From JAAZBW01 sp035647855 (GTDB taxonomy: Bacteria > Actinomycetota > Actinomycetes > Actinomycetales > Actinomycetaceae), in NCBI GenBank assembly GCA_035647855.1, contig DASRMP010000069.1, positions 6,261-70,260 of the forward strand: a stretch of DNA of 64,000 nucleotides, written 5' to 3'. How positions within the stretch are numbered: position 1 is the stretch's first letter; every line of letters begins with the position of its first letter. The position numbers were made by a program, and so were the translations under genes. Under the pieces are notes generated by a model. That model was not told where the DNA came from and did not search any database. It worked only from the letters and a program-made list of their open reading frames with translations. Shown here one piece after another: positions 1 through 12,819 of the stretch.

Positions 1-1343
1 TGAGCGACTGGCCGCGGCCGGCATCGCCCGCTACGAACACGCCCGGAACGCCGGTGGCGAAGTCCGCAGACCGGCGGATTCGCCCGTTTTCGGCCATCTC
101 GAGACCGAGTTGTTCGACCACCCCCTCGTACGGAGTTCCGGCGAAACCCATCGCGAGCAGCACCAGTTGCGCCGGGAACTCCCGCCGCAACCCGCCCTTG
201 GCCACCACACGGCCGTCACGATCCTCCGTCTCGTCGGCGATCACGCCCGTGACGCCGCCGTCATGCCCAGCGAAGCGCACCGTGGAGAAGGCGAAGTGGC
301 GTTCCCCGCCCTCTTCATGGGAGGTGGAGACGGTGAAGACCTTCGGATCGGTGGGCCATGGTTCGGCGGGCGTGCGGTGAACCGATGGCCGTTCGTGGTA
401 CTGCAGCTGCGTGACGGAGCGCGCGCCCTGGCGAATTGCGGTGCCGTAGCAGTCGGAGCCGGTGTCGCCGCCACCGATTATGACCACGTCCTTGCCCGCG
501 GCGGTGATCTGATCCGGGACGGTCTCTCCCCGGACGGCACGGTTGGCCTGCGGCAGGTACTCCATCGCCGTGTGGATTCCGGCGAGTTCCCGTCCCTCGA
601 CCGGCAGTTCGCGGTGGATCATCGCTCCCGTCGCCACGACGACGGCGTCATACCGTTCCAGCAAATCCGCGCCGGAGGGATGGCCGGGCCCGCCGAGCTC
701 GACCCCGGGCCGGAAGATGGTTCCCTCCGCGCGCATCTGGTCGAGACGCCGCTCCAGCACGGCGGTCTCCATCTTGAACTCGGGGATTCCGTAGCGGAGC
801 AGGCCGCCGATCGCGTCGTCGCGCTCGAATACCGCGACGGTGTGGCCGGCCCGGGTGAGTTGCTGGGCGGCGGCGAGCCCCGCCGGCCCGGAACCGACGA
901 TGGCGACGGTCATGCCGGTGTGCGCGTCGGGCAGACGCGGCGCCACGAGTCCCCGTTCGAACGCCTCCTCGATGATGCCGAGTTCGATGTTCTTGATCGT
1001 CACGGCCGGCTGATTGATGGACAGCACGCACGCGGTCTCACAGGGCGCGGGGCAGAGACGGCCGGTGAAGTCGGGGAAGTTGTTCGTGGAGTGCAGCCGA
1101 TCGATTGCCCCCGCCCAGTCGCCTCTCATCGTGAGGTCGTTCCATTCGGGGATGAGATTCCCGAGTGGGCATCCCTCGTGGCAGAAGGGGACGCCGCAGT
1201 CCATGCAGCGCGAGGCCTGCCGCTTCAGGATCGGCGAGTCCGGCTCGCGTTCCTCGTAGACCTCCTTCCAGTCGCGGATGCGCACCTCGATGGGGCGTCC
1301 GCGTGGGAGTTCGCGCTGCCGGTGCTTGAGGAATCCTCGGGGA

Positions 1344-1351
<8 letters not shown>
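1..1351 (-). CDS. gltD: Glutamate synthase small subunit (partial, 3' end outside window)
   Basis: The beta subunit of NADPH-dependent glutamate synthase passes electrons from NAD(P)H through FAD and iron-sulfur clusters to GltB. The GTG start at 1351 overlaps the gltB stop by 8 bases, so the two are translationally coupled. The N-terminal part has the cysteine clusters expected of the family (ASRCMDCGVPFCHEGCP, then RLCPAPCETACV). An FAD-binding GSGPAGLAAA motif follows. At the window edge the sequence reads GVFVAGDAGRGQSL, the conserved second FAD-binding segment, so only roughly the last 40 residues are missing. Assignment is clear from motifs and partner. Confidence 0.95.
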
Positions 1352-5858
<4,507 letters not shown>

Positions 5859-5912
5859 GGGGTTAATCGGCGTGCCTTCCCTCTGTGGGCCTGTCCTTTC
5901 GCTCAGGCGTGC

Positions 5913-5922
5913 ATGTATACAT
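5913..5922 (-). promoter_or_regulatory. Palindromic candidate promoter/operator of gltBD
   Basis: The perfect 10-base palindrome atgtatacat lies about 55 bases upstream of the gltB start, flanked by gtgc on one side and gcac (after ttt) on the other. It contains a TATACA-like -10 hexamer and is AT-rich in a GC-rich stretch. A -10 box overlapping a regulator site is an inference. Confidence 0.35.
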
Positions 5923-5988
5923 TTTGCACCCTCTTGGCGGAATCGCTACACGGGGACAGCGGCGGGTTTTGGCGCCGCTGCGGAGCGA

Positions 5989-6102
5989 GGGCGCACGATC
6001 GTCACACCATGGCGCACGTTCGTCACGATGGCGCGGTGACGTCACTGCGCCATCGTGACGAACGTGCGCCCTCATCACTCTCCGTGTGACGATCGTGCGC
6101 CC
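5989..6102. repeat. Nested inverted repeat with a 60-base near-perfect palindrome
   Basis: Bases 6011-6034 and 6047-6070 are perfect 24-base reverse complements. The 12-base centre holds a further 10-base palindrome (gtgacgtcac, 6036-6045), so 6011-6070 is a 60-base palindrome with one mismatched pair. An outer pair of 19-base arms (5989-6007 and 6084-6102) is also perfectly complementary. All arms are variants of gtgacgaacgtgcgcc; a diverged extra half-copy lies at about 6106-6122. It sits between the trpA stop and the gltB start. It could be a REP-like or MITE-like element, a multi-site operator or a structured RNA; the sequence does not decide. Confidence 0.8.
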
Positions 6103-6125
6103 CGATGTGACGGACGTGTGCCCAC

Positions 6126-6192
6126 GGCCTGGCCGGAGATCAGGTGCCGGGGTGATCAGGCCTGGCCGGTGATCAGGCCTGGCCGATGATCA
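6126..6192. repeat. Degenerate 17-base tandem repeat reaching the trpA stop
   Basis: About four imperfect units of the form gcctggccggtgatcag run in tandem. The last two, at 6159-6175 and 6176-6192, differ at one position, and the final unit includes the trpA stop codon. The extreme 3' end of trpA is therefore part of the array. Confidence 0.7.
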
Positions 6193-6978
6193 GAGGCGGG
6201 CCGTGTGCGCTGCCTCGGCCAGTTCGCGGCCGAGTTTCGCCATCGGGCTGATGCCATCGCCGAGCGCGCGCAGCAGCGCCGAACCGACAATTACCCCATC
6301 AGCAAACGAGCCCACCTCGAGGGCGTGCTCCGCCCGGGAGACACCGAGACCGACGCAGACACGTGGCGCCCCCGCCGCGCGCGTCCGTTCGACCAGCCGC
6401 TCTGCGGTGTTGTCCACCTTCGCACGCTCGCCGGTGACTCCCATGGTCGAGGCCGCGTAGACGAAGCCGCGGCAGGCGGCCGCCGTCATCGCGAGGCGCT
6501 TGTCCGTCGAGGACGGGGCCACGAGGAACACGCGATCGAGGTCATGGCGGGCAGACGCATCGAGCCACTCCTGAGCCTCGTCGGGGATGAGGTCAGGGGT
6601 AATGAGGCCGGCACCGCCCGCCGAGGCGAGGTCTCGCGCGAAGGCGTCGACCCCGTAGCGGAACACCGGGTTGTAGTACGTCATGACCAGGATCGGGGCA
6701 CCGAGCGGCGCGAGCGCCTCCACGGCCCGGAGAACGTGGCGCGTGCGCGTGCCGGCCTCCAGGGCGTGCTGACCCGTGTGCTGGATGACGGGGCCATCCA
6801 TGCCAGGGTCCGAGTACGGCAGGCCGAGTTCCAATGCGTCGGCGCCGGCGTCGATCAGGGAGCGAGCGGCGTCGATGGAGGTCCTCAGGTCTGGGAAGCC
6901 GACCGTGAGGTATCCGATGAATGCCGCGCCCCCTGTGGACGTGCGGGCGTCGATCGCCCGTTCCATCTTCGAACTCAC
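6190..6978 (-). CDS. trpA: Tryptophan synthase alpha chain
   Basis: TrpA (262 residues) cleaves indole-3-glycerol phosphate to indole, which is channelled to TrpB. The active-site loop LELGLPYSDPGMDGPVIQ corresponds to the family ELGxPxSDPxxDGP signature. The phosphate-binding region FADGVIVGSALLRAL is near the C-terminus. The gene overlaps the trpB stop by four bases and is last in the his/trp operon. Its stop lies inside a short tandem repeat, so its final residues may vary between strains. Confidence 0.96.
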   Translation of the reverse strand: MSSKMERAIDARTSTGGAAFIGYLTVGFPDLRTSIDAARSLIDAGADALELGLPYSDPGMDGPVIQHTGQHALEAGTRTRHVLRAVEALAPLGAPILVMTYYNPVFRYGVDAFARDLASAGGAGLITPDLIPDEAQEWLDASARHDLDRVFLVAPSSTDKRLAMTAAACRGFVYAASTMGVTGERAKVDNTAERLVERTRAAGAPRVCVGLGVSRAEHALEVGSFADGVIVGSALLRALGDGISPMAKLGRELAEAAHTARL

Positions 6979-8183
6979 TTGTGGCCCTCCTCAAGGATGT
7001 TGAACCAGGTGGCGGCTGTCTCCACGTCTTTGTCTCCCCTGCCCGAGAGATTCACGAGGATGGTCGACTCCGGGTTCTCCTTGCCGAGCCTGATCGCGCC
7101 GGCCAGCGCGTGAGCGGACTCGATGGCGGGGATGATGCCCTCGGTGTGCGAGAGGGCCGCGAAAGCGTCCATTGCCTCGGCGTCGGTGATGGGCCAGTAC
7201 TCGGCGCGCCCGGTGCTCGCGAGGTAGGCATGCTCAGGTCCGACACCCGGATAGTCGAGGCCGGCAGAGATCGAGTGCGACTCGAGCGTCTGCCCGTCCT
7301 CGTCCTGCAACAGCAGCGAGCGCGCGCCGTGCAGGACACCGGGCGATCCTCCCGTGATCGACGCCGCGTGGTGGCCGGTCTCGATCCCTTCGCCGGCGGC
7401 CTCGCAGCCGATCAGGCGCACGTCCGGATCGTCGAGGAACGCCGTGAAGATGCCGATCGCGTTCGAGCCGCCTCCCACACAGGCGACGACGACGTCAGGC
7501 AGACCGCCCGTCAGCGCCAGGACCTGCTCGCGGGCCTCGTCGCCGATCACTCGCTGCAGATCGCGGACGATCGTCGGGAACGGATGCGGACCGGCGGCGG
7601 TGCCGAAGAGATAGTTCGTGGTCTCGACATTCGTGACCCAGTCACGGAATGCCTCGTTGATCGCATCCTTCAGGGTGCGGGAGCCGTTGTCCACGGGGAC
7701 GACCTCCGCGCCGAGCAGTCGCATGCGGGCGACGTTGAGGGCCTGACGCCGGACGTCCTCGGTGCCCATGTACACCGTACATTCGAGCCCGAGCAGTGCG
7801 GCCGCCGTCGCCGTCGCCACACCATGCTGACCGGCACCCGTCTCCGCGATGATGCGGGTCTTACCGACCTTGCGAGTGAGCAGCGCCTGGCCGAGCACGT
7901 TGTTGATCTTGTGCGAGCCCGTATGGTTGAGGTCCTCGCGCTTGAGCAGGATGCGCGCGGCGCCGGCGTGTTCGGAGAACCGGGGCGCATCGGTGAGTAG
8001 CGAGGGCCGGCCGACGTAGGTCCGGTTCAGGTGGTCCATCTCGGCGCGGAACTCGGGAGAATCCTTGAGTTCGTCCCAGGCGGCCGAGAGGTCGTCGAGT
8101 GCGGCGATCAAAGCCTCCGCGACGAAACGTCCTCCGAACTCGCCGAAATAGGGACCGCTGAGATCATGTGTCGATTCGCTCAT
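6975..8183 (-). CDS. trpB: Tryptophan synthase beta chain
   Basis: TrpB (402 residues) is a PLP enzyme condensing indole with serine. The PLP-lysine motif EDLNHTGSHKINN is present, as are the glycine-rich phosphate-binding loop CVGGGSNAIGIF and the ETGAGQHGVATA segment. A gaggagg ribosome-binding site stands just upstream of the ATG. The 52-base gap to trpC is the largest spacing inside the trp operon. The downstream ATGA overlap couples it to trpA, in keeping with the alpha2-beta2 complex. Confidence 0.97.
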   Translation of the reverse strand: MSESTHDLSGPYFGEFGGRFVAEALIAALDDLSAAWDELKDSPEFRAEMDHLNRTYVGRPSLLTDAPRFSEHAGAARILLKREDLNHTGSHKINNVLGQALLTRKVGKTRIIAETGAGQHGVATATAAALLGLECTVYMGTEDVRRQALNVARMRLLGAEVVPVDNGSRTLKDAINEAFRDWVTNVETTNYLFGTAAGPHPFPTIVRDLQRVIGDEAREQVLALTGGLPDVVVACVGGGSNAIGIFTAFLDDPDVRLIGCEAAGEGIETGHHAASITGGSPGVLHGARSLLLQDEDGQTLESHSISAGLDYPGVGPEHAYLASTGRAEYWPITDAEAMDAFAALSHTEGIIPAIESAHALAGAIRLGKENPESTILVNLSGRGDKDVETAATWFNILEEGHK

Positions 8184-8235
8184 GTTCTCTTCCTCCTCAG
8201 ACCTGACAACCTCGGTTGCCCGTGACCGGCGGGCG

Positions 8236-9045
8236 TCAGTCGCGGGGCGCGAGCGCCGGGTGGTTCGCCGCTGCGACCATCTCCGCGACGGCGGCGCGCG
8301 GGTTTCCGCCGGTCACGAGGGCCTCGCCGACCAGGATGGCGTCGGCGCCGGCGCGGGCGTAGTCAATGATGTCGTGTGGGCCGCGGACGCCGGATTCGGC
8401 CACCTTGACCACGTTCGAGGGGATGACCTCCATGACATCGGCGACCACCTCGCGGCGAACCTGGAGTGTCTTGAGGTTCCGGGCGTTAACTCCGACCACC
8501 TGCGCTCCGGCGTTGACGGCGCGCAGCGCTTCGATGCGGTCGTGCGCCTCCACGAGTGCGCACATTCCGAGCGAGTGGATGCGCTCGATGAGCGAGGTCA
8601 GGACGCTCTGTTCGAGTGCCGCGACTATCAGGAGCACGATGTCCGCGCCATGGGCACGCGCCTCCCAGATCTGGTACGGCGTGACGACGAAATCCTTGCG
8701 CAGCAGCGGCACATCGACCGCAGAACGCACCGCGTCGAAATCCTCGAGGGAGCCGTGGAAGCGCCGCCTCTCGGTGAGAACCGAGATCGCGGACGCCCCG
8801 CCCGTTTCGTATTCCTGCGCGAGCCGCGCCGGCGCGGGAATGGAGGCGAGCGGGCCACGGGACGGGCTCGCGCGCTTCACCTCCGCGATGATCGAGACGG
8901 TCTGGCCGTCCCGGAGCACGGCGAGCGCGTCACGGGACGATGGCATCCGGGCGGCGCGCTCCTTCAGTTCCTCGAGCGAGGTCCGGGCCTCGCGCACGGC
9001 GAGGTCCTCCCGGACTCCGGAGATGATGTCATCCAGAACGTTCAT
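8236..9045 (-). CDS. trpC: Indole-3-glycerol phosphate synthase
   Basis: TrpC converts CdRP to indole-3-glycerol phosphate by ring closure and decarboxylation. The (beta/alpha)8 barrel shows IIAEVKRASPSRG (catalytic Lys), LLRKDFVV and VAESGVR with GEALVTGG at the phosphate site. I start it at the ATG at 9045 (MNVLDDIISGV), which overlaps the upstream stop as ATGA; an in-frame extension would reach 9069 but has no family support. The product is 269 residues, normal for the family. trpD and trpF are not in this window. Confidence 0.95.
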   Translation of the reverse strand: MNVLDDIISGVREDLAVREARTSLEELKERAARMPSSRDALAVLRDGQTVSIIAEVKRASPSRGPLASIPAPARLAQEYETGGASAISVLTERRRFHGSLEDFDAVRSAVDVPLLRKDFVVTPYQIWEARAHGADIVLLIVAALEQSVLTSLIERIHSLGMCALVEAHDRIEALRAVNAGAQVVGVNARNLKTLQVRREVVADVMEVIPSNVVKVAESGVRGPHDIIDYARAGADAILVGEALVTGGNPRAAVAEMVAAANHPALAPRD

Positions 9046-9314
9046 GCCGGCTGATCGTCCGCGTACCACTCGCCGGTGATGCGGGCCTGCACCGGTTGTC
9101 CCAGGCCACGGCCCCGCATGATCAGACTGGCGACGATGCCGGCTGCGATGATGACGAGTCCGAAGATCAGGACGGGCGTCCGGTAGGTCACCATGCCGAT
9201 CCCGCCCACAATGGCACCCGCGACCACGAGACCCAGCAGGGTCCAGGACGCGGGCGTCCGGCCGTGATTCGATGGAGCTGCCGACTGAGGCAGACTGTAG
9301 CTCTCTTCGTTCAT
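9042..9314 (-). CDS. HGxxPAAW-family small membrane protein
   Basis: This 90-residue protein carries the signature NHGRTPASW near residue 17, followed by two hydrophobic segments (about 25-45 and 49-66). The family is typically found inside actinobacterial trp operons, between the Trp-associated membrane protein and trpC, exactly as here. Its function is unknown. The soluble C-terminal tail ends EWYADDQPA, and the stop overlaps the trpC start by four bases. Confidence 0.85.
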   Translation of the reverse strand: MNEESYSLPQSAAPSNHGRTPASWTLLGLVVAGAIVGGIGMVTYRTPVLIFGLVIIAAGIVASLIMRGRGLGQPVQARITGEWYADDQPA

Positions 9315-9326
9315 GGTCCCTCCTCG

Positions 9327-9902
9327 TCAGGACAGCTTACCGCCATTATCTGTCGGGTCCTCTCCGCGTGCGATGGCGTCCCAATCGTCCATCGCCACCG
9401 TGCGTGCGTCGCGGGTCCCGGGCCGTTCATCCCGCTCGAATCGCCGGGCCGTCCGGCCGATCCGCCCCCCGAGAACGACGGCCGCGATGCCCGCCCCGAC
9501 CCCCAGCACCAAACCCGCTATACCGAGCCATCCGGCCGAGTGCCTCGCGATCGCTCCCCCGCTCCAGTCGACGCCCGTCACCGCCCGGGCCGCCTCGTTC
9601 AGAAGCGGCGACGGGTCTCCTATCACTCCCCCGGTGACGGCCGCTGCAGCGGCCGCAAGCAGCGCCGCGATCCCACCAATGACCCGGGCGAGCACGCCCT
9701 GCGCAAGTAGAAGCGCGGCTGCGGCGGCGAGCAGCACGAACGCGGCCGCGCCCACCACAGGAACCGCGCCGCCCGTCACGGCAAGGCCGACATCTCCGGT
9801 GACGGTCGCCGTCGTCGCGGAGAACCATGTGCCGGGGACGCTCGCCAGGGTGAGTGCGCCGCTGAGCGCGAAACCGAGGACGAGCGCGGGCCGCACCCTC
9901 AC
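9327..9902 (-). CDS. Trp biosynthesis-associated membrane protein
   Basis: I start it at the GTG at 9902, which overlaps the trpE stop as GTGA and gives 191 residues; longer readings run antisense-like through trpE and are not credible. Four hydrophobic segments are visible (about 5-22, 41-68, 71-95 and 120-150), with a charged cytoplasmic tail (DDWDAIARGEDPT). It matches the actinobacterial Trp operon membrane-protein family in position, size and topology. Its role, perhaps in transport or membrane association of the pathway, is unproven. Confidence 0.85.
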   Translation of the reverse strand: MRVRPALVLGFALSGALTLASVPGTWFSATTATVTGDVGLAVTGGAVPVVGAAAFVLLAAAAALLLAQGVLARVIGGIAALLAAAAAAVTGGVIGDPSPLLNEAARAVTGVDWSGGAIARHSAGWLGIAGLVLGVGAGIAAVVLGGRIGRTARRFERDERPGTRDARTVAMDDWDAIARGEDPTDNGGKLS

Positions 9903-11431
9903 GGGCGCTCCAGGCGGGATGCGATCTGGACCGCGCGCAGGGCCGCGGCAGCCTTGGTGCGGGCCTCCTCGTACTCCGTGGCGGGATCGGAGTCGGCCAC
10001 GATGCCGGCACCTGCCTGGACACTGGCGATTCCGTCGGCGATGACGGCGGTCCGGATCGCGATCGCCATGTCGAGCTGCCCTGCGAGGTCCACGTAGCCG
10101 ATGACGCCTCCGTAGATACCGCGGCGGGTGGGCTCGAATTCGTCGATAAGCTCCATCGCCCGCACCTTGGGCGCCCCTGAGAGCGTGCCTGCCGGGAACG
10201 CGCCGATGAGGGCGTCCAGCGCCCGGACGCCTTCGCGCAGCGTTCCCGTCACAGTGGACGTGATGTGCATGATGTGGCTGTAGCGGCGGATGCCCATGAA
10301 CTCCACAACGTTGATACTCGCGGGGTCGCAACTCTTCGCGAGATCGTTGCGCGCGAGGTCCACGAGCATGATGTGCTCGGCGCGCTCCTTCGGGTCTGCG
10401 AGCATTTCGGCGCCCCGCTCCGCGTCCTCTTCGGGAGTGGCGCCGCGGGGCCGGGATCCCGCGATCGGGAACGTGAGAGCGGTGCCTCCCTCCACCCTGA
10501 TGAGGGTCTCCGGCGACGAGCCGACCACGTCGATGCGACCGGAGGGACGCCGCGGGTCCGGTAAGGCCACGAGATACATGTAGGGCGAGGGGTTCGTCGC
10601 GCGCAGCACCCGGTACACGTCGAGCGGATCGCCCACGCACTCCACGTCCGCCCGCAGGGACGGCACGACCTGGAACACCTCACCCTCGCGGATGGCTTCC
10701 TTGGCGGAACGCACGACCGCCATGAAGTCCTCGCGTTCCGTCTGGAGGTGAACCTCTGGTTCGGGTCCGCCTCCGACGACGCGAGCGGCCCGCGCGGAGG
10801 GCGCGGCAGGCAGCCGGGCGGCGAGCCGTTCGAGGCGCATGCAGGCGTCGCGCCACGCCTCGTCGACTCGTTCCTCAGTGTTGTCCGCGTTTATGGCGTT
10901 CGCGATGAGCCACACCGTGCCGGTGTGGTGGTCGATGGCGACGAGGTCGGAGACGAGCGAGAGAGCCACGCGCGGCAGGTTCTGGTCATCGACCGCGATT
11001 GAGGGCAGGTCCTCCCAGGCGTGTACGAAATCCCATCCGAGCGCGCCCACGAATCCGCCCGTCAGGGGCGGGTAGCCGGCCATCCGGGCGCCGGGCAGTG
11101 CGTCGATCGCGGCGTGCAGCACCTCGAGCACGTCCCCCTCACGGGGCATCCCGACCGGGACATCTCCCTCCCAGTGCGCGGTTCCGTCCCAGCTCAGAAG
11201 AGTCGCACGGCTCGCGACGCCCACAAAACTCCACCGGGACCACTGGCCCTGCTCAGCCGACTCGAGAACGAAGGTGCCGGGCTCGCCGCCGAGGGCACGG
11301 TAGATGGCAGTCGGCCCGAGGTCCTCCGCGAGGAACGTCCGGGCGACGGGGATGACGCGATGGTCGCGGGCGAGTTCGCGGAACTCGTCGAGGCCGGGGG
11401 TGAGCTCACCCCACAGGCGTGGTCCGTTCAC
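9899..11431 (-). CDS. trpE: Anthranilate synthase component I
   Basis: TrpE (510 residues) converts chorismate to anthranilate using ammonia from TrpG, which is not in this window. The chorismate-binding C-terminal domain has DLARNDLAKSC, AGTLSGAPKVRAMELI and QAGAGIVADSDP. The N-terminal segment has the VLES feedback motif at about residue 55, so tryptophan inhibition is likely. It overlaps the hisF stop by four bases. In many actinobacteria hisI separates hisF from trpE; here the two are directly fused in the operon. Confidence 0.96.
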   Translation of the reverse strand: MNGPRLWGELTPGLDEFRELARDHRVIPVARTFLAEDLGPTAIYRALGGEPGTFVLESAEQGQWSRWSFVGVASRATLLSWDGTAHWEGDVPVGMPREGDVLEVLHAAIDALPGARMAGYPPLTGGFVGALGWDFVHAWEDLPSIAVDDQNLPRVALSLVSDLVAIDHHTGTVWLIANAINADNTEERVDEAWRDACMRLERLAARLPAAPSARAARVVGGGPEPEVHLQTEREDFMAVVRSAKEAIREGEVFQVVPSLRADVECVGDPLDVYRVLRATNPSPYMYLVALPDPRRPSGRIDVVGSSPETLIRVEGGTALTFPIAGSRPRGATPEEDAERGAEMLADPKERAEHIMLVDLARNDLAKSCDPASINVVEFMGIRRYSHIMHITSTVTGTLREGVRALDALIGAFPAGTLSGAPKVRAMELIDEFEPTRRGIYGGVIGYVDLAGQLDMAIAIRTAVIADGIASVQAGAGIVADSDPATEYEEARTKAAAALRAVQIASRLERP

Positions 11432-12192
11432 GACCGCACGGGAAAGCCGGCGGACGCGAGTGCGGCCTTGACGGCGGCGATTGAGACAGTGCCGAAGTGG
11501 AACACCGAGGCCGCAAGGACCGCGTTCGCTCCTGCGGTGGCCGCCTCCACGAAGTGCTCCGCAGTGCCCGCGCCTCCGGAGGCGATGAGCGGGAGGCTGG
11601 TCGCCTCGCGCACGTCGCGCAGCATCTCGAGGTCGAATCCGGCGGTGGTGCCGTCGGCATCCATGGAGTTGAGCAGGATCTCACCAACTCCCCTGCGCTC
11701 CGCCTCGCGTACCCACTCGAGGGCGTCCATCGCGGTTCCCCTGCGGCCCCCGTGGGTGGTGACCTCGTAGCCGCTCGCGGTCCCGCCGCCGCGGCGCGCA
11801 TCCACGGATAGGACAAGCACCTGGCTACCGAAGCGAGTGGCGATTTCGTCGATGAGGTCCGGTCGATCGACCGCGGCGGTGCTGACTGAGACCTTGTCGG
11901 CTCCGGCGCGCAGCAACGCGTCCACGTCGTCGACGCTGCGCACGCCTCCCCCCACCGTGAGCGGCACGAACACGTGCTCGGCAGTGGCGGTGAGGACGTC
12001 CCGCACCGTCGCGCGGCCGGAGGCGGAGGCGGAGACGTCGAGGAACGTGATCTCGTCCGCACCTTCGCGGCCGTAGCGCTCCGCCAGTTCGGCGGGATCG
12101 CCGGCGTCGCGCAAGTTCTCGAAGTGCACGCCCTTGACCACACGGCCGGCGTCGACGTCGAGACACGGGATCACACGGATGGCAACGGGCAT
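11428..12192 (-). CDS. hisF: Imidazole glycerol phosphate synthase cyclase subunit
   Basis: HisF (254 residues) forms imidazole glycerol phosphate and AICAR from PRFAR with ammonia supplied by HisH. The catalytic aspartates are in RVIPCLDVDAGRVVKG (residue 11) and LSVDARRGG (about residue 130), and the phosphate-binding GGGVRSV and ASGGAGT loops are present. It is the first gene of the his/trp operon. An aaggggg ribosome-binding site precedes the ATG, and the -10 box at 12218-12223 gives a short leader. Confidence 0.97.
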   Translation of the reverse strand: MPVAIRVIPCLDVDAGRVVKGVHFENLRDAGDPAELAERYGREGADEITFLDVSASASGRATVRDVLTATAEHVFVPLTVGGGVRSVDDVDALLRAGADKVSVSTAAVDRPDLIDEIATRFGSQVLVLSVDARRGGGTASGYEVTTHGGRRGTAMDALEWVREAERRGVGEILLNSMDADGTTAGFDLEMLRDVREATSLPLIASGGAGTAEHFVEAATAGANAVLAASVFHFGTVSIAAVKAALASAGFPVRS

Positions 12193-12217
12193 GGATGCCC
12201 CCTTTCGGTTCGGTGCG

Positions 12218-12234
12218 AGCCTAACCCGTAGGCT
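12218..12234. promoter_or_regulatory. Divergent palindromic promoter between hisF and the P-loop kinase gene
   Basis: AGCCTA-ACCCG-TAGGCT is an inverted pair of identical -10 hexamers. The minus-strand box (12218-12223) serves hisF; the plus-strand box (12229-12234) lies 8 bases before the ATG at 12243, giving a leaderless or near-leaderless mRNA. Five bases separate the boxes, so the two polymerases should compete. Confidence 0.6.
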
Positions 12235-12242
12235 TACCGGTC

Positions 12243-12809
12243 ATGAATGCGCTTCCACCATCCGGCGGCCGGATCGCGGCAGACCGGGATTCGGTGGCAC
12301 GGTCACTGGACGAGGCGCGGCGAGGCGGAGCCGCCGTGGCTGCCGTCGACGGACGTTCCGGGTCCGGGAAAACAGATCTCGCCGCCGCACTTGCGGGCAT
12401 GCTCGAGCAGGTCCGTGTTCTCCACCTCGAAGACGCCTACCGCGGGTGGCACGGTCTGGCAGAGGGCCTCGCGGCCGTCACGAGCGGTGTCCTCGCTCCA
12501 CTGGCAGAGGGCCGCGCCGGTGCGTTTCGGTCCTGGGACTGGTACGCCGGCGAGCTTGGCGAACTGCGCGTGGTGCCGGCGCTCGAACCGGGCGAACTGC
12601 TCCTCATCGAGGGTTGCGGAGCGCTCGCCGAGCCGTGCGCGGCATTCGCCGAATTCGGAGTGTGGTGCGAGGCCACGGAGGATGTCCGGCGTTCGCGAGC
12701 GGCCGCGCGGGATCCCTACGAGTGGTCGGACAAGTGGGCCGGGTGGGCCTTCCAGGAGGAGTCGCTCGCCTACCGACGGGTGCCCGATTTGGTACTACAC
12801 ACGGGATAG
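12243..12809 (+). CDS. P-loop ATPase of uridine kinase-like fold
   Basis: The 188-residue protein has a Walker A motif, DGRSGSGKTD, at about residues 36-45, then VLHLEDAYRGWHGL and a LLIEGCGAL Walker B-like strand. This layout resembles uridine kinase and related nucleoside kinases. The substrate is not known. A gene of this type is often seen beside hisF or pafBC loci in actinobacteria. No ribosome-binding site is visible and a TAGGCT box lies 8 bases upstream, so translation is probably leaderless. The stop is 10 bases from the end of the convergent FKBP gene. Confidence 0.75.
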   Translation: MNALPPSGGRIAADRDSVARSLDEARRGGAAVAAVDGRSGSGKTDLAAALAGMLEQVRVLHLEDAYRGWHGLAEGLAAVTSGVLAPLAEGRAGAFRSWDWYAGELGELRVVPALEPGELLLIEGCGALAEPCAAFAEFGVWCEATEDVRRSRAAARDPYEWSDKWAGWAFQEESLAYRRVPDLVLHTG

Positions 12810-12819
12810 TTGCGGGAAC

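Noticed and set aside
5989..6102. CRISPR array or intrinsic terminator as an explanation for the nested palindrome
   Set aside because: There are no evenly spaced repeats with unique spacers, and no T-tract follows the stems on either strand.
9327..10640. A 437-codon reading of the Trp-associated membrane gene
   Set aside because: The upstream two thirds lie inside trpE in another frame and are Arg/His-rich; the GTG overlapping the trpE stop gives the family-size product.
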